Below are positions 1 through 8,661 of a DNA stretch of 13,984 nucleotides, piece after piece; the stretch's first letter is position 1; every line of letters starts with the position of its first letter. Source of the stretch: Antrodiella citrinella (lineage: Eukaryota > Basidiomycota > Agaricomycetes > Polyporales > Steccherinaceae); NCBI GenBank assembly GCA_004802725.1, contig SGPM01000519.1, positions 1 to 13,984 on the forward strand. The letters are read 5' to 3'. The position numbers and the translations under genes were made by a program. The notes beneath the pieces are model-generated. The model made no database searches, was not told the DNA's origin, and saw nothing but the letters and a program-made list of their open reading frames with translations.

Positions 1-151
1 CACATCGGCAACTCACGGCACAAGTGCTCGCAAGACCATCATCGATAGGTATACATAATTGTTCGCGTTCAATGTTCATCGATAAGTAGCATAGAGCAAG
101 AGAAAACTGGAATGGAATGCTATTCATACCATATCCACGCCCGAGTCTCCC
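1..151. other. 5' region of the DUF6589 gene
   Basis: No gene is seen. The 9-mer TCATCGATA occurs twice (39-47 and 76-84), 37 nt apart, each followed by a purine then GTA-like sequence. It could be a paired binding site upstream of the first gene or chance. Confidence 0.3.
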
Positions 152-3100
152 ATGAGTTCTTCGCAACGTACACGCTTGACAAGCAGGCAGAAGGTTGACA
201 TCATACTTGATCAACTTGGAAAATGGTGTTGGACTCTTGCAGACCTCCTCCTCCATCTCCTTTCGTCAACAGAGGATCGTAGCTCACGTCATGAACAGAT
301 GGTCATTGCCCTCATAGATGGCAAGACATCTGTACGGTTTGCAAATATTATGAACCTCATATACGAGCATGCACTGAAAATCCCGCCACGCACCAACGAC
401 AACACATATCCCGATAATGCGACCTTCACCGCGGGAGTAGGAGCAGAGGATTTGGAACATGCATACCCCGCAATCAATGTATGGGCGGTCCGTCTGGTGG
501 CACGGCTTGCACGCGCAGAAGCCACAAAGATGGCCTCACATGATAGCGGGCTTCATCTTCGTGCGAGTGGTAAAGTGGCGGTAACCGCTAGGCAGGCTCG
601 AGTCTCTGGAATGGGAGAGGATCCTGTCTTGCCTTCACCTGTGGATCCTGATGTCGATGGGAGCCGGCCGGCACGAAAAGAACGAAACACTCGGCCAGAT
701 ACTCTCGCTACCTGGAAGAAGTTGACATCATTTAGCTTCCGTGGCTTGCAGAAGACCTGTGAACAGAACGCACCCGTCATGTGGCATATCCTCAACTCGT
801 ATATCGATGAGGACTACACTGGTACAGGAGTCATTTCAGTTCGGCGGTATCGACCGCAAAACTTGGTATGTTTGCGCTGCCAAGCACCTGTCAAAGAAAA
901 GATGATGCTGATAAAGTCATCATTAGGTCTGCACATCGCAGCTGGCAGCTCTTACCTTTGGACGGTCCAATCGTGCAAGCCAATATGCACTTGCTCGTGG
1001 TGTATGGCTCTTTGCGACCAAGGCACATCGGTCCGTCTTCCGTGTAGAAAGCCGACTAGCGCAGTCTGTAGCCTACAGTACTGTGCACAATGCACTGCGT
1101 AACATGGCCGAGGAAGTGCGGGATGTCCTGCGATTGGGCATCATCAATGGCGAGTTGTATTGGCTCGTTGGTGATAACGTACAGACGTTCTCGCGACAGC
1201 GCGATCCACGGATAGGCCATACCAACAAGATGATAAAGGGATTTGCTGGAACTGCTATCAAATGCGAGGACTTTGATCCAGCTGCCTTTGATCTGGAGGA
1301 CTATTGTCAACGACAAGCACACTTACAGCGACGGGAGCTTACCGTGGACCTCATCATCGCCGACATTGACTTTGACCATCTCACGCTTGTCGCAACTGGA
1401 CAGTTCTTGCAGGCACTGATAAAATTTGCGCCTGCCCTGGAGGTATACCGCGTCGATCTGGCAAATTTTTATAAGACCCATATCCAGAAGAATCCAATCA
1501 ATCCTACCCGTCAAAGCACTATCATCCCTCTTGCGACAAACAGTGCAGATGAGATCACTGTCCAAGGGATGAAGGAGGCGGTCGTGGACTTCGTTGATCA
1601 CCAGCTCGGTATCACCGAAGAGACATTCACCGGCAAACCGATCATCTTCTCCGGTGACGGTAAGACCTTCGATCAGCTACTGAAGCTGAAGCGTTTGCTG
1701 TCTTCACATGACGGCGACATCGAGTCCCTCCGATTTGTAGTGCCAATGCTGGAACTATGGCATACCAAATGGACGGACCTCTCCCGTGTCATCCGAGCGC
1801 ATTGGGGAAAGGGACACGAGAAGGATCCTTCCACCTTGAGTCATCTCGCAAAGGCGGTGGACTGTCCAACGCCAAGTGATTTACACAAAGTCAATTTCCA
1901 CGAGGGCGCACATATGGTGGATTTGATTCTGGATGCGCACCTGTTGAATTGCTGGGAGTAGGTCTTCAATCTGTTCGAGTCACTGTACGATATGCTGACA
2001 TACCGCATGAACAGAAATGAGCTCGAAACCCAGGACCTGGCTCGGTATTTTGATGTCCTAGCAAAACGCGACTCTATTCCCACATTCGAGAATCTTCGAG
2101 GCATGTCTCAGAGTCTCGCAAGACGCCATGCCACCACGGACGCATTCGATCGCGCGCATCACCCCGATGGTAACGATGAATATTCTGTTCCGCTCGGAAC
2201 ACCCTGGACGAGTCGTACGCAGGCTACTGCCACATCGAGTACAGCGGAATTGGATAATGCTGGGGTCGGGGTCGTCTCCGAGTCGGGGTCGCCAGCACTT
2301 GAAGGGGCTGCTGCAACGACTAGCGCAGACCTTTTACCGCATTCCATGGAAGATGATGCTCGTGCTGGCAGACTTGGATCCTTGCCGGCGGATACAGAAG
2401 ACGATAGAGACAATGGTATGGTGGCTGCTTTGGGAGGAATAGCAGCCATAGACCGAATTCTGATGGGAAGAGCAGCACCAGCAATAGCGGCGGGCAACCG
2501 TCCACCTCCCGACGCGATACACGTCGAGCCTGAGATCGACACGTTGTCGGAGCTGTCGTACAAGTCCGAACGTGTTGAGGATCCAGACGTTACGTTGGCA
2601 AATGCGACTCTATTCATCCGCAATGCCATCTGGTGGCGAGAAGAATCACAAGCCGTCGCAGATGGGGACACAGGACGTGTATGGGAGATTCTAAAAGTAT
2701 GTCTGCCATCAGTTTATCGTTAACAGGCGAGCCCGTTACTCATCATTTGGCAGGTATGGCTGCTCACGTTCTCTGGCAGTGGAAACCCGTACTACTCGCA
2801 GTTTCTTCTTGAGCTGTATTGCAACTTCAAGTGGGAATTTGGGCCGCTGCTTCGCGCTGCAATCATGAACAATTGGCTTGTTAATCAGCACGGCCAACCA
2901 GGACACTTCATCGAGCTTGATCTGCTACAGGAGATCTTCAACTTCTGGCTTGCAGATCTTGCGCAACACAAGGGGCAAGAGTTCGACAGCGAATTCTATC
3001 GGTTCATCCTGTCGGTCAATGTTCATCAGTTTTTGCGACTCAAAGAGGAGATGGAAGAGCTGGTCTCACTGAAGGCTCGCTCGAAGGTCCACATTGCCCC

Positions 3101-3491
3101 ACATCTTCAAAATGAACTACGCGTGCTGATGAAGATCCTGCGAGAGAGAGAGGTCAACCTCCGACGTCCCGGGCGGAACGAAGGGTTTTGCGCTGTTGAT
3201 GACTTTGCCGTGGGATATGACAAGCTTAGCAAGAACAAGATCAAGAACTTCATTAGCAAGACGACATGGTACATGAATATTCTGAATAATCAGAACGATG
3301 GTGCACGGCCTGCAGAAGGAATGGAAGGACCAGAAGACGAGGAAGGATTCGTGGGGGATGGTGGCACGGACGAAGATGGTAGCGCGGAACGTGATCGACT
3401 GGTTTACGGAGCCCATGATCTGCCGCCGCAACCAATGTATATGGTCGATGGAGAGCTACGCGTTGCGGGAGGAGACGACAATAGTGTATAG
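152..3491 (+). CDS. DUF6589 domain protein, four exons, about 1054 aa
   Basis: Exons 152-865, 927-1957, 2015-2696 and 2754-3491 join into one frame of 1055 codons including the stop. The introns are 61, 57 and 57 nt with GTATGT, GTAGGT and GTATGT donors. The protein matches my memory of agaricomycete DUF6589 proteins: an N-terminal helical part, a linker rich in Ser/Pro/Arg, then the core from about residue 235 (NLVCTSQLAALTFGRSN and a VAYSTV block), a GDN motif at 320-322, an SGDGKTF motif around D482, and an ELWHTKWTDLSR block. After a low-complexity insert (about 620-760) comes the conserved C-terminal part, with a SVNVHQFLRLKEEME stretch, then an acidic tail. Function is unknown. The spaced GDN and GDG aspartates recall RNase-H-fold DDE transposases, but that is inference. 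No frameshift or nonsense codon remains after splicing, so the gene may be functional. The start is the first ATG of the frame. Confidence 0.85.
1958..2014 (+). other. Predicted 57-nt intron that removes an in-frame stop
   Basis: The DUF6589 frame carries a TAG at 1959-1961. A GTAGGT donor at 1958, a CTGAC branch site near 1995-1999 and an ACAG acceptor ending at 2014 define an intron that contains this stop. Its length is a multiple of three, so the frame is the same on both sides, and splicing joins LLNCWE to NELETQDLARYF. Without splicing the gene would be broken here. Confidence 0.7.
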
Positions 3492-3505
3492 GGTATGCTT
3501 TGCAT

Positions 3506-6297
3506 TCAGCTAGCTTGCCGTTTGCGCGGGCGACTCGACGCGACTCCTGATGTAGATGATGCATGCGGTCGTTTCTTCGTCGTACTATTAGGGGGGGTGT
3601 ATTGATAAAACTCGAATTGCAGTGCGCCTGGTGCAGACGCAACATGATTCGGACCCGGAGTGCGACTGGATCCAGCGACCGGCTGACTGGGAGTAGGTTG
3701 AAGATGTTGAAGCTGGAGAGTTTGAGGACAAAGCATTCCAGATGGATGTTCAACGTGGGGGGGATATATACTGTTGAAAGAAAATGGTGGTGTAGGATAG
3801 GCATTATGAACAGAAGAACTCGAAGAGGGAATACGTGATGGGGTATCCAGAACGTTTTGGTGATGAGAAGTCGTTGAAAGAGTGTGAATACGGCCGTCGA
3901 GGCCGTTAAAGGTGTCACCGGGGTATTTGCGAGTGCTGACAGGTGTTGGCGGCATCATGTTCTCCTGCAAAAATGCGGATGAACGACTAGGATGCCCAGG
4001 CGCGGGACGAGATGGCAAGATAGTATGAGAAACAGAGAGGGGACGCTTGCGTGTTAACGACCGTGGTGTAGCTGGAAGTAGTGGCATAGCCGGAATATCC
4101 GAAGGTACAGGTAGGGGGACAGGCTGCGATGCCCCTGCGATTGTAACTTCAAGTTCGCGCGCAGCTGATTCTGCCTCTGCCAGTGAGAATGAAAAGTCAG
4201 TACACATTGGCACGACATCAACAGAAATTGAACGAACCTTCTTCTTTTGATTTCTTGTTCTTTTCTCTAGTCGCCTTGGTCTTTCTGGCAGTGATAACAC
4301 GCTTCTTGATGTGACGCGCGTCGAATCGTCGGTTCAGCTTCTCAAGGAGCTCGAACAAGTCGAGCCGGTCATCGAGGTGATTCCAGGTGCTGAGGGTGGT
4401 TGCTATTGCATCCGGACTTCGGAGGAGATGAAAGTTATCAAGAAGAGAGGTGTACGTAGTACTGTTCCAGTAAACATCAGCCGGAAGATAGAGCTGCTGA
4501 GGACCACCGATTTGTCGCCAATGAGAACGGGCAAACGCGTCCAAGTGCTTCATGGCATGCTCTTGCATGTCTTTCAACAACGCATGAGGGCCGCTTGGCC
4601 CAAACAGTCCCTTGGAAGGAAGCCCCGCAAGGTCGTTTGCGTTGGCCATGATCGGAAAACCAGCAGGAGGGAGTCGCGGACAAGGAGCCTCCCAGAACGG
4701 TTGACAGCTGCTGCACGGCAGTGGGCGTCCGGCATCAATACAACTCAACGCCGCACCTGCACTGCCGCCGTCAAGTTGATCATTCCCATACTGCTGATTT
4801 TTGACTTGGACGAGACACCGACCCTCAACAAACGCGATCAAGAGGGACAGCAGCCCACTTTCAAACCGATCGGCGAGGATGTCTATCGGTTTCTGCATAA
4901 TTCCACTGGCCGCCTTTTCCGCCGCCTTTTCCGCTGCTTTCTCTGCCTTGCTTTTCCCTTTCCCTTTGGCACGAGGTCGAGGAACGACAATAGGCGGATG
5001 AAACCCAAAGAGCTTCTCTGCTGGCCACACCTTCCTGATAGCAGCCAGCACACTCCTTTCCACCAGAGTGATCCCTAGCGCCTGAGTACCGTCTCGTCCT
5101 GCGCGGCCCTCTTGTTGGACTGTATCGTTCAACGAGCTCGGAACACCGAGATTCATGATAGTATGTATGTTCCGGATATTGATGCCCATTCCAAACGCGA
5201 TTGTTGCGACGATAGCCGTGGTGTGAGGGTCTTCGCGGAACAGCTGTAGGGTGGTCTTGTTGTGCTCTGCAGAGGTGAGTGAATTCCAGAGTCGGACCTT
5301 CTTCAAGCGATGACGTCCGGGTTCAAGAAGACTCCACAGGTACATCGCAACTCGGAAACCTAAGTCAATGGTTCCGCAGTATATAACAACCTTTTGGCCC
5401 GGCAAAACAGCCCTGGAGACGTCGGGAAATGAGAAGCCGCCGAGGCCGTGAGTGAGCTCCTGCAGCACGGTGCGTATGTTTGGCCGTTCGTTTGACAACC
5501 TGAGGCAGTAATACTCTCCCTCCTTCCAGTTGAGTAGTCGGCAGATCTTCGTGAGGTCGGTCGCCGGCATGATGCTTGCTGAGACCGCCGTGATCGGAAC
5601 CCCTGGAAGTCGACTATGCACGGATGCCATCTGGTGATAGTCGGGGCGAAACTGGAGACCCCAAGGCACCATTATGTGCACCTCGTCGAAGCCGAGCATA
5701 ATCACGTTTCGCAAGAAGGTGGAATCGCGTAAAATCTCGTCGACATCCGCGGATGTCAGACGCTCTGGCGAGAGCATCACAACGGGCCACTCGCAACGGC
5801 GAACCTCACGGAAAATGTTTCGTTTCTCGTCGGTTGCCTGTCGAATAGTCTCCGCACTGAGAGATATTGCTCTGATGCCCAGCTGCGACATCTCGGAGAC
5901 CTTCGAGTAGAGGCAGTAAGCACCTTCGTTGTAATCATGGATTGAATGGCTTGGGTAAACTCACATGGTTGTTTCCCAGCTCTACGAGTGGTATAACCAC
6001 CAGGCAGACAGGTTTCCGCGGAAGGGGCTTGACACCAGGAATGGGAGTTTGACTGAGGTACTGAGCAATGACAACAGGTCCGTAAAAGAGAGCGGTCTTG
6101 CCTCCCCCCGTTGGGACGATGTCGAGTTGGTCGACACCATCAAGAACTCGTAGCCATGAATCCAGTTGAAAGTCGCGAGGCCCATCCGGCCATTGAGGGA
6201 ATTTCTCGCAGATGATCTTCTTGGCGAGTTGGCGGCCGCGAGGATCACTGATCCACGATGTTAGAGGTGCTGCAGCAGTAATTGTGGCATCACTCAT
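3506..6297 (-). CDS. RecQ-like ATP-dependent DNA helicase with Pro/Ser-rich tail, three exons, about 888 aa
   Basis: Read on -, exons are 6297-5965, 5900-4238 and 4176-3506 (introns of 64 and 61 nt), giving 889 codons. Superfamily 2 helicase motifs appear in order: a Q-motif-like FQLDSW near 43-48, Walker A VPTGGGKT (61-68), DEVH (183-186, where RecQ usually has DEAH), SAS for motif III, IVATIAFGMGINI (motif V, ending near 353) and QQEGRAGRDG (motif VI, 373-382). Cysteines at 473, 498, 507 and 510 (the last two as CSSC) fit a RecQ zinc-binding region. Residues about 430-444 are three EKAA repeats. Exon 3 encodes a Pro/Ser/Thr-rich tail ending in basic KKRPHAS and RPRKRQ clusters, a likely nuclear signal. 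The frame stays open to a TTG at 6390, but the first ATG in it is at 6297. It resembles the many dispersed RecQ-like genes of agaricomycete genomes more than a housekeeping RecQ. Confidence 0.88.
4912..4943. repeat. 12-nt in-frame tandem repeat (about 2.7 copies) in the helicase gene
   Basis: A CCGCCGCCTTTT-like unit repeats here and encodes, on -, consecutive EKAA tetrapeptides (Lys/Ala/Glu-rich linker between the helicase core and the zinc-binding region). A third, more diverged unit has CTGCTTTCT. It is a likely site of length variation between strains. Confidence 0.6.
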
Positions 6298-6455
6298 GAA
6301 TAATAAGTAAAGGAGAGAATAGAATAACGAGTAGCAATGTACTGTCGCGACGCGACGCGCGACGACTCGTACAAAAATGTGATGACTCAATACGCATTAC
6401 ATGATCGAAAAGTCTACAAGTCTAATCACGTCTAAACTCATGCCGTTCTTGCCGC

Positions 6456-6800
6456 TCATGTGGCAAGCGTCCCAAAGAAGCTATTGCAGACCCCCCGCCA
6501 AGGTCCCTTAATTCGGACCAGACTAAACTGCACCGTGCTTACCGGGTGCAGATGGGGGTCCGCTGTTGGGCCTCCCTCGTCGTCTCTACCGGTCGTCCGC
6601 TCGTTCTCGTTGGTGGTTTGGGCTGGGACAGGATAATTGTCTCCAGCCTCGGTCAAGTTGGGTTGGTTGGGTTGGTTGGGTGGACCCATGTCGGCAGGGA
6701 GCTGAGGGTTGTTTGGTGCGCCCCCTGGATCCTGCGCGGCAGCTGCAGCGTCGGCAGCTTTCTTGCGGGATGCTCGGGTCCTGGTGGTGGTCGAAGCCAT
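6456..6800 (-). CDS. Short low-complexity protein or truncated gene start, 114 aa
   Basis: Starting at the ATG at 6800 the frame encodes a basic Thr/Arg start (MASTTTRTRASRKK), an Ala run, and a Pro/Asn/Gln-rich stretch with PNQ repeats, then a Glu/Thr/Asp-rich part. I recognise no domain. The composition resembles the N-terminus of fungal retroelement Gag-like or other disordered proteins. A good splice donor (GTAAGC, 6542-6537 on -) follows the low-complexity part, so the last 28 codons may not be coding and further exons may exist or have been lost. It lies upstream of the intact helicase on the same strand, with about 160 nt between. It could be a spurious or remnant gene; the biased composition and an ATG at the start of the biased stretch are the only support. 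Confidence 0.35.
   Translation of the reverse strand: MASTTTRTRASRKKAADAAAAAQDPGGAPNNPQLPADMGPPNQPNQPNLTEAGDNYPVPAQTTNENERTTGRDDEGGPTADPHLHPVSTVQFSLVRIKGPWRGVCNSFFGTLAT
6660..6683 (+). repeat. G-rich 9-nt tandem repeat, possible two-layer G-quadruplex
   Basis: The + strand holds the unit GGTTGGGTT about 2.7 times, giving seven separate runs of two or three G spaced by one or two T. On - it encodes the NQP/PNQ repeats of the short protein. Confidence 0.7.
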
Positions 6801-7250
6801 TGTCGAATAGTGTATGCGAGTGAAAAAATGTGTAAGGGTGTGCCACAGTTCGGGAGCTTCAGCCTTCAAGCATTCACTACATAGAATCGCGTATATTCGA
6901 CGATAGGGAATGTTACAGGGTGAAGGTAAAAGCTAAGTGAGACGAGCGCGCGTCGAACTGTTGATAACAGTTCGACCGCTTACTTAATCTACCTAATCGG
7001 TATGAAGTCCTTACACACCGGCCGACATCACACCTCCCAAAGACGGGATATTTTGTGCCCCACGTGATTTTATGATGCCATCAGGTTACATCACGGTCTC
7101 CTTGGATCTGAGCTGCGCCTACCTTACGGTCATTCCGAGGGAGGTTCGCCGCAGGCGGGAGAAAAATCGGCGGACCCGTACTGTTTACATTCTCGTTGCA
7201 AAACCTCAGTCTACGCTCTTTCAACACTCCTTTTGTCTCGACGCGTCACC
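6801..7250. other. Spacer between divergent genes
   Basis: About 450 nt without a supported gene separates the short - gene start from the decayed + helicase, so it should hold both 5' regions. A perfect 11-bp inverted repeat at 6952-6976 is the one clear structure. No TATA box or known regulatory site can be named with confidence. Confidence 0.5.
6952..6976. repeat. Perfect 11-bp inverted repeat with a 3-nt loop
   Basis: GTCGAACTGTT (6952-6962), GAT, AACAGTTCGAC (6966-6976). The arms are exact reverse complements and pairing does not extend beyond them. It is placed between divergent genes, so it could be an operator-like site for a dimeric factor, a cruciform or a remnant of an element end. 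Confidence 0.85.
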
Positions 7251-8242
7251 ATGCGAGAGCAATACATAATGGCATCTCCTCAGCAAAAATGGTTCTCTCC
7301 AGACAGCCTCAAAATCATCACACAGATTCTCACTCGGGTTTTACAGTTTTACCTTGGCCGGATGGTCCTATGCCTGGAAAATCACGAGTACAGCCTATAT
7401 TCTCGATGGAGAAAACCACCTTCTTGTCACTGGATGTGGGGAAGGTAAAACAGCAGCTGTTTACCTTCACCTGCTTGTACTCCACGAGCTCCTTCATGAC
7501 CCATCACTACCACGCTTCGGAAAGACAATACCAGAGCGGCCGGTCGTGATTCTGGTGTCTCCGTTAACGGATCTCAGTGCATGGCATTAAAAAACGTGTC
7601 TTATAGGTTGCCAAACTTGCTCGTGGCAGACTCAAAGCAGCCTCACTGGATGCAGACTCTCTCAGCGACGCGCACAAGAACAACAGGCCGCTTCTTCAAG
7701 TTCGAGATGTGGCCGAATGTAAATATTCATTGGTCGCTGTCTCTCCAGAACGCCTTACCTCGCCCGAATTTTGGAAGATCTTGGAGTGCGAGCTCCTCCG
7801 CAAGAGTCTCGTTCTATACGCTATCGACGAGGCCCACGTTATCGTTCCGTGGAGCAAGCTTTTTCGCAAGGACTATGGGAACATCAGCAAAGCGTGTACA
7901 CGAATTCCTTTGATCGTGCCTTTGCTCGCGATGACCGCTACCTCGCAGCAAGGTGAACCGGAGACAAATCTTGTCCGCCTCTTAGGTTTTCGCAACAGTT
8001 TCGAGACGATCCGGCTACTTTGCAAGCAGAACGAGATAGGGCCATTGATGCAGTGGGCATCACGTACGTGGAGAAGAACTAATAACTATGCCGCTGCAGT
8101 CCGTAAGGAGTGGGAAGCGGAGAACACAGATTCTGATAAACGCCCCAAGAAGCCCCCTCAGATTGGCAAAGACATCGTTCGCGCGGCCCAGGTTGTCCTC
8201 CTCGACGCCGTTGGGATGATGGGCCGTGTTGCTGGCTGGTGA
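7251..8242 (+). pseudogene. Decayed RecQ-like helicase (N-terminal half only)
   Basis: An ATG in good context (CACCATG, 7251) or at 7269 opens a frame encoding MASPQQKWFSP..., typical of fungal RecQ-like starts. One extra T in the run 7347-7350 shifts the frame. After it come TLAGWSYAW, TAYILDGEN and a Walker A variant GCGEGKT, ending in SPLTDLSAWH and a TAA at 7588-7590. Homology resumes at 7607 (VAKLARGRLKAASLDADS), then SPERLTSPEFW, AIDEAHVIVPW (DEAH box) and LLAMTAT. After about 8035 similarity stops: motifs IV-VI and the zinc-binding part are absent, and the frame ends in an unrelated Lys/Arg-rich stretch at 8242. The intact helicase has an intron at exactly the position of the damaged junction. 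This copy cannot encode a working helicase. Confidence 0.82.
7588..7606 (+). other. Remnant of an intron that lost its donor
   Basis: Between codon CAT (7585-7587, ...SAWH) and GTT (7607, VAKL...) lie only 19 nt ending in TTATAG. The intact helicase has a 64-nt phase-0 intron at the same place, after ...GNNH and before VSEM. Here the acceptor survives but no GT donor does, and the remnant begins with a stop codon. Confidence 0.65.
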
Positions 8243-8661
8243 CTCAGAACCAACAGCCTGAGTGTTAGAGGTGTGTGCTTGTGCTGGAGCGGCTGCCTTA
8301 CGGCCACGCGTAGGTGTTTTGAATGCAAACGTATGGAACGACATATGGAGAGAACGTGATGTATTCATTGTTCGATGCGAGCTGTAGAAAACTTTGCGCG
8401 CAGAGGTGTATGTGAAATTGCTATGCGATGGAGTGACAAGCGTGTTTATGGCACTTTGCGACAACGGCACCTAACGGCATCCTCGGCTTCTCGTTCAAAG
8501 CTTTTAACATCTTCGGGTTTCCCCGAATTGTTCTGCATCAGCCAACACCTGTACATTGGGTGCAGACATCTAGTAAGGAACGATTGTCTTCCGCACCGAG
8601 GTCAGCCAAGGAGACTAGCTTCGTTTCGTCACATGCCGGTATACCGATTTGAGACCATCGA
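8243..8661. other. Region between helicase remnant and dioxygenase gene
   Basis: No gene is firmly supported in these 419 nt. One + frame stays open from about 8440 to a TGA near 8660 without resembling a known protein. On -, an ATG near 8343 opens a frame (MSFHTFAFKTP...RGRKAAAPAQ) that runs antisense into the end of the dead helicase and looks like a disordered N-terminus. Unrecognised upstream exons of the dioxygenase gene could lie here. Confidence 0.4.

Noticed and set aside
2159..2671. 170-aa open frame on - opposite exon 3 of the DUF6589 gene
   Set aside because: Ser/Ala-rich antisense of a low-complexity coding segment; the + frame joins conserved blocks on both sides.
3253..3918. 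221-aa open frame on - across the DUF6589 and helicase ends
   Set aside because: It overlaps the ends of two genes in a different frame, spans their convergent boundary and resembles no protein; it is a shadow frame.
4311..5078. 255-aa open frame on + inside the helicase gene
   Set aside because: It is antisense to the zinc-binding region and linker of a well supported helicase exon.
7577..7606. Possible 30-nt intron (GTGCAT...TTATAG) that would remove the stop in the decayed helicase
   Set aside because: Too short compared with all other introns here (51-67 nt), and it would delete SAWH residues that align with the intact copy.
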